Origin: Urechis unicinctus
Taxonomy: Eukaryota > Annelida > Polychaeta > Xenopneusta > Urechidae
Direction of reading: 5' to 3'
Assembly: GCA_034190875.2 (NCBI GenBank)
Contig: CM067358.1
Coordinates: 52,753,137-52,817,136, forward strand
Length of the DNA: 64,000 bases
A program made the translations under genes and the position numbers. The notes beneath the pieces are model-generated. The model did no database searches. It was not told the DNA's origin and saw nothing but the letters and a program-made list of their open reading frames with translations. This document shows positions 47,371 through 62,480 of this stretch, one piece after another (position 1 is the stretch's first letter; the number at the start of each line of letters is the position of its first letter).

Positions 47371-49080
47371 TCGCGTGGCTTGAATAAATTCATGCATTCA
47401 ACATCGAGGTAGAATGTTTCTACATGCATTTATAACAGCTGCTTGAAAAACTTAAATGCAAGTGTGGCAATTCAAGGCATGCATTGAGGGCTATCGGCGC
47501 CATTTCACGCCGTTTAGTGCGCAACAGTTGAGAGCCTTGCAGCATTGAAGCAGACATGCAAACAGATTGTGCTATTTGTTTTACACTGTTGCTTTATCTG
47601 TTTCTAAGAATAGGATGGAGGTTGTTATTTACATGCGAAATGAAATTGGCATTTTACAATATTTAAAATCGGGCCCTGAACGCGTTTAGAAGGTAGCCAT
47701 CGAGAATGAACGCGCTAATCGAACGATTTAGCACTCCACAATGAATAACTATGCATTGCAAAGAAATGACTGTTTTAATACTCTGGCCAAAGACAGTGAT
47801 AACAATAAGTAGCAATTATCTTGCATGAATGTTACTTCTATCGATAAACAGATTTTCCCGTTTTTGGTCTAGATGGCTGGTGTGCGCATCGTTTGTGCAA
47901 CTTGCGTTTCCGTTGAATATAATGTACAGACCTATGAAGACTATGATGAAGTGAGTATGCAGATTATACGTCGCAATTACGTGCTCCATTGTGCATTATT
48001 GGCCCATGGGACATACAATTCGACATCACGATCTATATACTGAACGCAGGGGCGCATTTTAATCAGTTACCTATCCTTGCCCAAACCATGGATGCCCGAG
48101 AGATGAAATACGCAATGTCATTATGTCAGCATCCAACATCAACTAACAACTGCTTTATGAAGCCATGTCACGAATCATTGTAGTTGCCATGATGATTCCC
48201 GTCAATGCAGAGCCACTAAAGTATCAGTCGACTTAATGCTAATGTACTGCTCTCATGCTGGAATGTTTGCATTCTGAGCATAGTAGTACCTTACGCTTCA
48301 TGGTGCTACGCGAAATTGTATTCGTCATATAACTACTAACTTCTTGATAAGAACAATTTCTATCTCCAAGTTTTAGCAAGAAAGATCCACACACGGATTG
48401 GATTATTGCATACATTAATTGGCATGAGTGTAACTATACAATTTCTTATTTTTTATGCATAATACCAATTGTGATTAATGCATTCTAAGGCGTTTTTCTT
48501 TGATTGAACGCCATAGTTTAATTATCGATAGATGGGTGTAGTTCAAATCTTTGTCAATATAACTATTAGTTATTCAACGTACGGGAACAAAAATTTCGCT
48601 GTATTTACCTGCAACTTATTGATGCATAATTATGCATCGCATGAGTGCATTATTATGCATCTTATTAATGCAAATACTATGCATTGGCAACAAATTACCG
48701 CCTTGATGATCATTAAATGCCTTAAACAATATTCTTTAACTTGGATATGTGATAGAATAGGTAATCCCAACACACTGACAGTTTTGTCTCTCACTGTCAA
48801 CATTTTGATTATGTTGACCTCAGTCAATACAGAACCGTGCGAAACAATAATATATGATCAGTATATATCTTTAATGGATTTACACATTGCCCACATCGCT
48901 ATTGTAAGTTTAATGCTGAATCAGTAAGTTGAGTTGATTGTGTACGACTATTTCCATGACTGTTGGTTAATCATATGCTGCACATATATTTTTTACAGTC
49001 CTCACATCTAGCAAATTATATCTGGCTGTAAAACGGCATACAATGTTGTTTGTATTTGAGTGCTTGTTGAAGGAATGTTA
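47370..49080. mobile_element. Copy-III-specific insertion containing an inverted block H fragment
   Basis: Copy I runs without a break from the sequence matching 47370 to that matching 49090 (near 4180). Within it, 48060-48210 is an inverted copy of 61190-61330 and of 23880-23990: ATGCAATGTCATTAT..CA.CATCCAACATC in one direction and its complement in the other. The other parts match nothing seen. It has a perfect 18-bp palindrome (48621-48638) and a 131-codon frame (48532-48927) of no recognisable family. The ends show no clear terminal repeats. Confidence 0.5.
48621..48638. repeat. Perfect palindrome GATGCATAATTATGCATC
   Basis: All 18 bases are self-complementary. Three more ATGCAT or ATGCAA words follow within 50 bases (48656, 48668, 48680). 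It may be a binding-site cluster for a POU or homeodomain-type protein, or chance in AT-rich sequence. Confidence 0.6.
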
Positions 49081-49880
49081 GTGCATAAGCCTACCAGTTT
49101 AGCTTGCGTGGGGTTATTGACAGGCTACCTGGTCCTTATGTTGAATAACCATCGGTTCCAATTTATTTAAGCGCATTTATGTTTTTGTGTAGGCAAATGA
49201 AATAAAATCCCATTTTAGTTTTTGCTGCTAAATAACCTGTTTGCATATCAACCTTAAGAATGATATTGAGTGCACTAAAAAAAATATTAAGTGTAAGAGA
49301 AAGGAGACCAAATATATCATCATACTGAAATGGGATACTCTCAGCGTTCGGTCTGATGGATTTAGTCAGCACAGCCACCTGCTTAAGCAAACCACTTGGC
49401 CTTCATAGCGCCAATGCTCTTATTTATCATCTGTGAATTTGCTGGATTGAAAGTCGAACACCATATGTCATTTCTCGGTCAAGGTCATTGGAGCTTGTTT
49501 CGTTTCCTTTCAACTGAAGATGCGTGGTTCTGATAGCATCAACAACTACAAATATTTTTCAATATATTATATCGACAAACACGTATTCGTGGCTGAATAT
49601 TTAGCTGACTTTGAATCCTCGATATAGAAATATCGCTCCTGTCAATTTATCTAACGTCTGCATAATATGTTGTGATGCTTACCCGGAACCGTTATGCGTG
49701 CAGAAACCAACCTCTAGGAGATGAGATTTACTGTGGGTGTGTTTTATACCCTTGTTACACCTTCAAATGGGAGTGAGACGAAGTAAGCATATCCGTTCAT
49801 TGCTTTTATTATTGGTAACTTGTTATATGCCTTGGCTACTGCAGTTTGGTATCAACCAACAATGTTTTCCGCTTGAAATA

Positions 49881-50167
49881 TGTTGTAATAGGTTAAAGTA
49901 GGCTTTGCATTAGTGAAGGGATTACCACCGCCTATATTGTGCCCAAAAAATATTGTCAATGTATTGACCAATATGATGCAACTAGTTTAGACATGACGAA
50001 CATAAAATTGAACCCAAATCATTTCACTGGAAATTGCCACCGACAAATGGCACATATTTCTCGTTCATTGCTCTGACGGCGTCGTTTCACAGAAATGCTA
50101 TTGACGTCAGGAACAGACAACAATTGCTCTTGGCCATCCATTACGCCCTTCGATAGGGTGAGTATAG
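49881..50167. mobile_element. Small insertion in block C, copy III
   Basis: About 287 bases lie between TGAAATAT and AGTGTTTAACGGCAC, which are adjacent in copy I (5365-5385). It begins GTTGTAATAGGTTAAAGTAG and ends CTTCGATAGGGTGAGTAT. No terminal inverted repeats, poly-A tail or pol III boxes were recognised, and any target duplication would be at most two or three bases (AT/TAT). Confidence 0.4.
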
Positions 50168-52249
50168 TGTTTAACGGCACACCAACACAGTGTTATATGG
50201 TCCCTATCCGCTCTTCAATAAAGTGACACAGCTTTACGAACATAATTCAAAACAACATTGCATCGTTGATATGGCAGAAAATGGTATTAGTGAAATATAC
50301 AATCATCAGCCTGTTTACTTTTATGCGCCACAAATTCGTGCCATATGATGGCCTGTGCTCAGGTGTTGATGTATGTATAAGTAGAACAATAAGCGCAGAC
50401 AGGCGTTGAGTGCGTGTGTATTTTAATTGATCATTGACGCGTCACTTCGTGCAATAAGGCTCATGCAAAAGGCCAATTGAACCGATATAATGATTTTCAA
50501 TAATACTATAACAAACATTGTAACAATTAGATCACTAGGACAATAATGTTTATTGACACTAATTGCAAATGGCGTTCGAGGTGTGCGTCGCATAGTGTGT
50601 GCGCTGACAAACTGCTAGATATCTTTCTGTGAAAAATCATGCCAGGAATTGTATAAAATAGAGTAAAAATGGGCGCTTTGTGAAGCCTGTTGATAATCAT
50701 TACGACCGATGACTAGAAGCTCATTATGAGTTATGCTTCTGGTGTTATTCTATCAAATATAGACATTGATTCGTGAGGCAAAGTGGTGTGTATAAGAGGC
50801 GCGGTTAACAATAATGATGCAGCCTGCACTCAATTACTTTCAGAGGTACTCACTATGAGCCTGCTAAAAACGTTCGATGACACGTTTATCAATCGGTTAC
50901 CTTACATATCTAACACTCTTTGAAATTCGTAAAGCAAAAAATAGTTGCATTTTGCAAAATGTGTGATGAGCGTTCGTATGTGGGTTAACTATACATTTGG
51001 ATTAAATGAGATTAACATAACGTGAGTGAAACTACCACTACATATGGATTGTGTTTATAGATGTATTACACGTTGATGCTCAAATGACGAAGTCTTATCA
51101 GAATAATTACACACATCGCCACTAACCTCCAACAAGCCGTCGACAAAGTGATATTTTATGATTAGATACTCGAAATGTGCAGATGATAAAGGGCCGACAC
51201 AGAGGGTATTATATTTATGTATTCTTTACTGCACTTGGTGAAGGGTCAGGGAGTAAATGTTTGATCATGGGACGTTATTGACCCCACCCTATTAACGCGA
51301 CGCCGCTACGTATGTCGGCATTGCATGCTGATAGGTAATTCTGAGACAGCAGCAAGTAATCATTAGCTGCTGTGGGGAGTCTGGGTGTCTAAAGCCGCAA
51401 ATGTCGACCTTGATATCGATAACCAATGGCAACAGCGACCCAATAGTGGAGGGTTATGCATTTTTACCGAATGTATTGGCCTTTGAGAGTTATAATTCAT
51501 TGAATTTACAATATCGGCTTAGTAGAATTCGTAGAGGCCAGTTATTTACAAGCTGCTGATAAGCAAACTCTCAAATGGTGCTGCAAAAAGCTTTCTGGTT
51601 CACGGAAAAGCCGTAAATATTGGCATATATCACGTAGTCTAAGCAAGCATCCAATCAACTGAAAGGCTTTAATCCCAACACCAACTTCACATTCACGACG
51701 CAAAGTGAAAACAGCTGTGTATAATGCTGATGCGCATATAATCAGAACGTACCAAAATGCAAGCAGTGGTTTCCATTTTAGCTTAGCAATGTGCAAGACA
51801 TCCATGGTGTACCAAGTGCACTTTGTCGTAATGAATTGACCATCTTGAGCTGTTAGTTGCCCAGGGCGTGAAGATTTCCTTAATTGGCTTAAAGAGCTTG
51901 CTTGTATGTATCACTTGCATAAACGTATTGATGATAAATGGCAACAAATTCGACATACGTCGTCTCATTTTAATTGCGTCAATGACTCCCGGGGAACCGT
52001 AATAATGATATGACTCAAGTGCAAACAGAAATACATTGTAAAAGAGACTACATTACAGTATGGTTAAGGCATTCTAGTGTAAAGCAATGTTAGCTCGGCT
52101 GTGCATGGCGGATGTTTTGTACCGAAAAAAGACGCAGCATTGTCAACCATTTTTACCTAGGTGCGTTCGGAGTTTGTGCATTAAACTTCATTCGCAGATT
52201 GATTATAATCAAAATCAGCTGTGAATCTGCTTGCCAAATGACCAGTTGA

Positions 52250-52471
52250 TGCCGCAGTAAATCATATGGAGCATTTGTAAGTGGATGCAACATTCAACGG
52301 CCAAAATCTGCGCATATGTATCGTGTGCTTGATTTCATCATGTTGTGCCAAGCCATGAAGAATTTGCCACCAAGTGACAAGTCTAATCTCATTAGAGTAC
52401 TACCACTGTGTTCGAGAGAGATGTATGTTTTTAAGAAATACCAAAAGAGCGCTAATAAATGGAGGCGATAA
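52250..52471 (+). pseudogene. Copy III counterpart of the conserved short frame
   Basis: It shares YGAFVSGCNIQRPKSAHMYR and VLDFIMLCQAMK with 28916-29137, and ends FKKYQKSANKWRR with a stop at 52469-52471. There are no indels between the two copies over 73 codons. An in-frame TGA precedes both (52247-52249 here). If it is an exon, the AG of GCCGCAG (just before 52258) could be its acceptor. The family is not recognised. Confidence 0.35.
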
Positions 52472-53039
52472 TTCCCAATATATACTGTTTTAATTGGGTA
52501 ATCGTCCCCACTAAACTCACGTGAATAGCAACGTAAAACGATAAGCGTGGCTATGGACAATGAATGTCTGAACTGGAAGTAAAACACAATCATCATCTAT
52601 CATCAGGCCGCAGGGTGGGAGAGATGATGAATGTTGTACATCAATCACACATTGCGATTGTACCGCTGATCCTCAGCAGTAAATACAAGCGATGTATATA
52701 TGATTCATATGAATAATGAGAGGGAAACGAATATAATTCGAGCCAGCACCCATGATTGGTTTCCTTACAAATGATGACAAGTTAGTTGTTTAGTCTGTAA
52801 TGCCCACGTATATAATAACGCATCCACTGGTGCAACTTCGTAAAGCTTGCGCTGCGTGAGAACAATTATTTTTATTTGCAATATCAAAGCAAGGGCAACA
52901 TCAGGAAGATTAAATTAGGTACATCTTATCATGGACTGGAGTTTGCTACACATTTTTAAAACGAGTGGTACGTCAACTGCTGGCACCTATTATTATCAAT
53001 GGTTACGCTTGGCTTTAAAACAACAGGCTATTTCTCTGC

Positions 53040-54480
53040 TATTTCAATAATCAATAGTTGCTCTAAAATTGTGATAATGAATTGCGTCATGAAAACATTT
53101 GTTTAACATTTCCAAATGCTTGGAATCGAGGATGGGTTGGGCGGGTGGAGGGAGGTGGGGGCTTATATATTGCATGGGGAAATAGGAGTATGTAAAATTT
53201 TTGGGTCCTAAGTATTAGGTATTAATTAAATGACAGTGAATCGAGGGGTATATGTCCTTTGGATCTGATGATCTAGTACATCACATTGTGTAACTGCTCT
53301 GAAAACATATGCTATCGAATGACGATTTTGAATCGCTATTTTCCATTATTAACCCCTGCTCAACTTGGACCGAAATAACTGATTTATCCTGAGTTGTTGA
53401 ATGTGAGCGAGGCCAATATTGAGAGGGACAATATGGCCTGTTTCATATAAGTAAATGTGTCCTACGTTTTGGCGCCGACAACATATAGTGCTATGATTGA
53501 AATCAAATGTCACAACTTGTTACTTTGACATTAAGTAACACTAGTACATTCTAATTGTTGTTACCTATATCGGAATTACATGCTTAGTAGCAATTCAAGC
53601 GATCTGTAAGCAACTGTGTTATATAAGCTGGACTATAAATTCCTTTGTTGGGATAAATCTACATAACACTAGCAAGTTGTAAATATGGTCTACTTCAAGA
53701 CAGCCAGTTAATGGAACAGCTTCCTATATAACGTTATTGGAGTGCTGCGCATGCATAATGCGATGGCTATAGAAAACTACGTGTGGCTTTCGGTAATGAT
53801 GACATAGTGATAAGATAATGATGATCGATAACCAGGCCACAACGCGGATACTGTCCACAAGTTTTAGTGTAATAACCCATGCATATACATCCGTGTTTGG
53901 TACGCGCTTACTACACAGCACTCAGAATATGTGTACAGACGGCATTTACGGTTGCCCATCAGATGGGAATAAATCACGGTTAAAATCAGAACCAACAACG
54001 ACATAATGATTTATGGTTAGTAAACATTGATGAGTTTTGTAAGGATCTCTGGTTAAGCGATATCACTCCGTTTTAATATGCCGGATACGATTAAGGGCAA
54101 TGTTGATGTTTACTTCCTATGTTAAACGGAGAATATTAAGAAAATAATATGTATTTACTTACAGTCAGAAATCAACATTCTCTTCGAAAACTTGGAGCAC
54201 ATCAGTAGTGGAAGCAAAGCTGTTTCTTGATAGCTGAGAGCAAGCTATCAATAATCACATATATCTACCATGGAATGGAGAGATATCTGGACTGCAATAG
54301 CCTGTAACTCTTAAGTTTTCATCGATGTCACAAGGTCCGTACTTAAACGGGGTTATACTGTCACACTCACCCGGCTAAAACTTCAATTTCCATGTACAAA
54401 ACTGAGTCGGCAATATAAAATCATCATTTTCACTTATTCTAATGCAATTGAATTTAGCTTTGTTAGAGGTTATAAAAGCT
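53040..54480 (+). repeat. Block E, copy III
   Basis: This matches 9540-11350 (CATGAAAAC.TTTGTTTAACATTT; GGTTGGGCGGGT; GATAGCTGAGAGCAAGCTATCAATAAT). It lacks the preceding D block that accompanies E in copy I, and about 600 bases near 9720-10300 are missing. 54330-54440 continues into sequence matching block H (23290-23420). No gene is supported. Confidence 0.65.
53134..53161 (+). promoter_or_regulatory. Potential G-quadruplex, copy III counterpart
   Basis: There are five runs of at least three G with loops TT, C, TGGA and AGGT, followed by CTTATATATTGCATGGGGA. It corresponds to 9618-9645 in copy I. The motif is kept, although a G-run was gained and the loops changed. Confidence 0.45.
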
Positions 54481-56536
54481 TGTAAGCTATTGCAGTCCAA
54501 TACGGTCTTCATAACAATATTTACACGTGCCTTCGACAACGATCAGCGTCCATCAGTTGATGAATCCTGGAAGAGACCAAAATGAAATGTCTACTAAATG
54601 AGGTTCATCCCTTCCCATCTATTGTATTTCTCTTACGGGCCACATATTGTTGATATTTATCCACACGAATGTCATTTGAACTAAAAGTAGCAGAACAATG
54701 CATCCCTAGAGTGACCTGGTATATGAGAACTGTCCGGATTTTATGTTTCCGAACATAGCTTTTGTCTCATGATCAGTCTCACGACATGGAACCAGTGAAC
54801 ACTAATCGTTCATTGTTTCCCGATGTTCAAAAGATGTGGGGTGTTTTGTTGAGTCAGAGGATGAACACAAATGTATTTTATTCAACTTAACGCTGCGACA
54901 TACAAAGCGGCTCTGTGGTCATCGAGTTGACAAATAAGAGTGTGTGCTTGCAGTTCTCATAAATATACCGGCATTTGCTTATGGTGAGTTGATGTATTGA
55001 AACAAATTTCCTCAATGACCATAAATAGGAGTGACTCTTTGCGAAATTATTTACATTGTCTAAACGTGAGAGCAATACGTAAATGAACAAGTATTGCCGC
55101 AGATGGACAGTGTTGACAGCTGTACTGAATGCCGATGTACGAATTACAAACCTTGTTAAACCAGCTACACAAGTATCCACTTCAATGTGACGTCAGCAGA
55201 GCACTATAGAGTGTGGTATTTGCATGATGCTGTGATCGACCACAGCTACAAGATTTTGATTGTGTCTGACATCTCCACTACTCGAAAACCATGTGTCCAA
55301 ATATGATCGCGAGTGATGGGCCAGAAAATGGCAATACATTGTATCATTTACACTTGGGAGTCGAGGGATTATTTTCTACGTGCATGACTTTGTGGGCATA
55401 TGCCATGCATAAGCCACCGCTACAGATTGTTAAGCCGCCGGGAGTGTAAATGTGTGGTGGAGAAATATAAAGGGGCCATACATCATCAATATATAATGTG
55501 CTTGTGAGCCAGTTAAAGACGCCTGGCGATCGAAAAGAAGTTTATGGCCGATATGTCAACGTGAGATGTTGTTTTCATGGGGGATAGGGTGTTATCTGAC
55601 TGTGAGTTGCAGACTTGGCGCTGATTAATCATATCTCATGTTGAAACCCCACCTACAAGTCTCACTACCATATGACACTGCACCATGGAAAGTAATGCGC
55701 CTCACAGAGAGAGTTCATATGGGAAGTAATGCACAAGTTCGAAAATATTCCTGATTTTTGAGGAAGCATATATCAACACTTTAATTTACGTATGTGGTAT
55801 ACAACCACCGTCTCGGTCTCGAACCTATACGTGTCATCTCGCATCTCACAGTTGTACGGATGTCATTTGTTGTGAGGTGGGGCACAGATGAACTAAGCAA
55901 AATACTTCATTCCGAAATTGGTATTTTCAGCAATATAAACGCCTTTGAATTATTAAAGTTAAATGAAGGTTGCTGGCTGTACAATTTCGTGAATTGGGTT
56001 CAATCTATCACCCTGATCTCGCAAGTCATGAGCCATATAGAGATGAACTGAAAGCAATTAATCCCGCGGAGGAATACTATATTTCAAACGCGCTACACAA
56101 AGACCCACTGACATGGCATCTTACGCATCTCACAAATTGACCTACTTAATAACTTGCCATATTATTAATATATTTTCTCAGGCACACATACCTAGTCAAC
56201 AATGAGACGCTAAAAGACAAACAGTCCTGAGAAATAAGAAACCACGAAGTGACGCTCTGATCTGATAAGAAATGATCCTCACAGAGATACACTGAGCTTA
56301 AAAGTTATCAACTATGTCGCTACACATCGACCTGGTACGTAATGAGCCACACTGAGGTAATACGATTTGGCGATCATATTTGTGCATAACATTGAACTGT
56401 ATTCAGTGGTAGGATGTTACCTTACTTCATATGACACCACACGTAGCGTAACTGTGGTACCTGATTTATCCATGAGGACGTGAATTTGCAAGAGGACATT
56501 TTAAATTGCCATTGTTAATAACAATGGTCAGGTATT

Positions 56537-56690
56537 CTGAATGTTCGTGTATTGTAGTACCAGCCCTGGATATCCATAAACAAGAGCAAAACACCACAAG
56601 GACGAGATTAATGTACATTATTATAATTCTTATCATTGAAACGAGCTATTAATGCCACCGGCAGATGATAAGTGTTAACCGCTGAACGTA
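56537..56690 (+). repeat. Segment shared with 31553-31697
   Basis: It starts TTCGTGTATTGTAGTACCAGC and ends near GATAAGTGTTAACCGCTGA. Here it lies inside the F-block insertion. The partner is inside block D of copy II. Identity is about 87 per cent by eye, same orientation. Confidence 0.55.
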
Positions 56691-58117
56691 TCGCTTATGC
56701 ATAATAAGCCATAATCAGACTACGTACGCCGGCTTCTGCTTCAGCGTAACAAAACATGTTTTGGCGCCGACCCAGTGAGAATTATGCATAATAAAACAGG
56801 GATATTTGCATGATCTCATAAACGCCGACAGCAACAAGCATCTTATGTATTCCTACATTTCCATCACGCAACCATAATGCGTTGTTAATGCAAACACACA
56901 CAAGTTCCGGTCATTTACATCAGAACACGTCGATCATTGTCCGCATATGGCGTCGTTTGAAAACGCTAGACAATGTGACCATTGAGTTGGATGTAACGGA
57001 AGTAGTGGGTTATGCGATCAGTAGAGATAGACGGTAGAATAAGGATGACAAACCTATATCGCGACAAATGAATAACATATATGATAGACTTTAAAGCTAC
57101 ATTTATATCCAGTGGCATAACGCGTATAGTTTACTGCGATGCGGGAATAGTATGATAAATTGGTGGAATATTTACCATAATTCTTGTCTTGTGATGCCTG
57201 CCTATCTAAGTATGTTGCTTTATTGGAAATATTGTTGTAAGCATTTACACAAACGAGTGGCCACCTTTCGCAACTGACATGTCATTCATCGCGAACAAAA
57301 CAGCTGCACAGTATTGAAGGTAAAATTTGATTTAAAATATTATTGTGAATTGTATTGGAGAGTCAGGAAACAGTTGTTTTTTAGGGCAAATATACCTTAT
57401 GTATATTGCTACATCAAGCTGTTTTATGAAGTGTCTTCGAGTTGCATTTAAGAAGATGGCGCAAAATGTGTCTTTATGCATGTAACTTGGCTTAGCTAAA
57501 TGTTTGTGCGGATAAACTTATTTATCTCATTTTGAAAGGGTCTCCTCTTAGCACAAGCAATATGGCCTTAATTAGCTAAATGGACATACATAGATATATG
57601 GATATATATCAGCTGCATGATCTATTTAAAAATAGCAGACAAAGGAGTGAATCGATCATTAGATCATATATGTGTATGGCTAAATACTGTATATGAAGCA
57701 TGCATGACTTGTAATGACACAGTGGGATGTTCTTACACCTGCAATATGTTAAGATACGTTTTGAGAACTAAATAACATCAAATGCTTGGAATCGCACGCG
57801 CTTTATGTGAGAAAAGTAATACTATTGTGTGTTAGCGGGGGTGTTTAGTACCGGCAAATGACGCATCATATAATCCAGCTTTTAATATGGTTGTTTACTC
57901 TTGATAAGCTAAAATGGAGACTATAAATATACAGTCTGCCATAAGGAGTGGACTTGATGATGGGATGCTGTGTTGTATGTGGGATGTAGTCACGATATAT
58001 GTATAGAGAACCCATTTTCATAGTTGGTCGAAGAGTATATTTCAATATTCACACTTGTCATCGATGCTCCAACTCTGGACCGCCCTCAGAACTTGTCACC
58101 AGCACTTTATAACCTGA

Positions 58118-58265
58118 CCACAACGAACAATCAATTCCATACTGGACCACGCCCTGAAATCACTTGCCAGGCCCCGCCTTTTACCTCATGCACCACCGAT
58201 GCCCTGGCCTCCTGGTTCCGGGAGAGGTCGATATCCACCTCACCCTCCTATAATTATGGAGGTTA
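58118..58265. repeat. GC-rich piece at the place of the copy I microsatellite
   Basis: 58131-58240 is markedly richer in C and G than its neighbours (CCAGGCCCCGCCTTTTACC; CTGGTTCCGGGAGAGG) and ends in the palindromic CCTCCTATAATTATGGAGG. The flanks align with those of the (TA)/(GA) tract at 18873-19236. It is part of the 86-codon frame 58024-58284, whose start lies in block F and whose copy I counterpart is not open, so it is not called as a gene. It may be a short interspersed-element fragment, but no pol III A and B boxes are convincing. Confidence 0.4.
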
Positions 58266-58299
58266 TTTGATTGATACCAGATAAGACATTATATTTTAC

Positions 58300-60929
<2,630 letters not shown>

Positions 60930-60930
<1 letters not shown>

Positions 60931-61960
60931 TATGTCTGTACTTGCACATGAAGGATAAACTCCGCTATTGTCAATAAATCATTTGTTTTATAACAACTAG
61001 GTTTTCCTGTACCACACGATGTGCACCATTACTCACGAGCAAAAACAAATCACGAAAAACATACTTATATGCTAAACAGAAGAAAGTCATCACATATTGT
61101 GCAAATTAATAACATAATTATACGGGACCACAACTGTCATAACGGAATATTTATGTGGTAGTCATGTCGATATGAGAAACGAAATTTGACGAGTCAGTTG
61201 CAATACGCTGACGGTAATCATCCTGACAACGACCAATATTCGCCGATCGATGTTGGATGTTGAGATAATGACATTGCATATTTAAGCTCTCTGGTATTGA
61301 CTGCAAGCGCATGGTGTTCAACCAATATTATTCCGCCCCTGAATAAAACGCATATATATATTACTATATCGATATCACAAGCTACCATCGGATGGAATGA
61401 CTTATAGGCATAAATTGTCATGAGAAACACACTAGTCAGATATATTACTTGTGAACCCAGTTCACCGGGCAATCGCCTTGACCTGTAAATACTTGATGCG
61501 GTTTTAATTGCCCATCACATAGGCCTCACACACCCTGCAACCGAATGTATTCAAGTGACTTAATAACTGGCAGTGTCATGATATGGTTTGCAATAACTGA
61601 AATAGCTACAATCAATATTTCAATCCTTATTTGTATCTCATACTGTGCTTACACAATAAAGCATGAACGCTTATAGTTTCTCTGGGTACGCTTTTTTTCT
61701 AACTATCACTGTAGCAATGTTCCAATCAAAGATATATATTTAACTAAAGTCTATGTTGATTGAAATAATCGACAAATATTTTGCATTAATAAGCAAACGC
61801 TTGAGTCCGTATATCGCGGAATATAAAACATAACATAGGATTGTTGGGGTAACATACTTATTCATGAGGATGTATAGATATATTTCCATGACTCACTGGA
61901 AAATTGGACCCTTAATGGTATAATGTCTCGGAATACATCAACTTCCGATGATATATTATC
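60930..61960 (+). repeat. Block H, copy III
   Basis: This matches 23603-24340 (TGTCTGTACTTGCACATGAAGGAT; AATAAATCATTTGTTTTATAACAAC). An extra stretch near 61310-61600 is absent from copy I. The 84-codon minus frame (61472-61218) shares AMSL.QHPTS with the plus frame at 47989-48183 only because that region is an inverted copy. Confidence 0.6.
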
Positions 61961-62480
61961 AACTTCTAACTTTAGCATGCCTACTTTTAATGGTAACGTA
62001 ACCCTTTAGCTTAGCTTTGTTTAGACGGTATAAAATAAAGTGTTTCCCTGAACAATCAGTGACAAACACACATGACTAATTGTGGTTTACGTTGTTAGTG
62101 TGGTTATTGATAGTTTCATCATTGTTATTGTAAAGATTACTGTGCAATTTATGCATGCTACTTTGGAAAGCTTAGTTATCGCCATCATCAAACCTCTCTA
62201 CGATTATGACAAATTGCACAAGCTATCTAAGAGATATAGCCTTAAAAAGTGTCTATTATATTACATGCAACGATTAAAATATTGAAACGTACACATAATA
62301 CCCTTATACATCCCCATAGATCAGATGTCGGGCCTGAAGTGAATGTGAAGGACATGTTTGTAGGTGCATTAAGATTTGAATCGCCTTTGGATGGTGGATT
62401 CTTACTGATTTACGAAGTCGATTTGAATTTGGTTTGATGGAACTCAGATAACAGTTTTCATATTCGCTTTTTGATTGACA
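61960..62480. other. Copy-III-specific stretch, nothing recognised
   Basis: No match to other blocks was seen. Plus frames 62082-62285 and 62249-62437 overlap and have no recognisable domain. The tail of H found in copies I and II (24350-25170, 38370-40690) is missing here. Confidence 0.35.

Larger units (their letters stand above)
49080..53030 (+). repeat. Block C, copy III (long form with tail)
   Basis: This matches 4190-4304 plus 4746-7170 in copy I, and 26640-29990 in copy II. A stretch of about 287 bases at 49881-50167 is extra: copies I and III otherwise join at TGAAATAT and AGTGTTTAACGGCAC. The tail 52735-53010 is shared only with copy II. The 100-codon minus frame (52596-52294) overlaps the more protein-like plus frame 52250-52471 and is taken as its shadow. 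Confidence 0.65.

Noticed and set aside
48532-48927. 131-codon plus-strand frame in the copy III insertion
   Set aside because: It runs through a palindrome-rich AT stretch, has no domain, and has a 65-codon frame on the other strand.
61218-61472. Apparent protein similarity between the minus frame here and the plus frame at 47989-48183
   Set aside because: The similarity (AMSL.QHPTS) comes from an inverted DNA duplication, and the frames diverge on either side.
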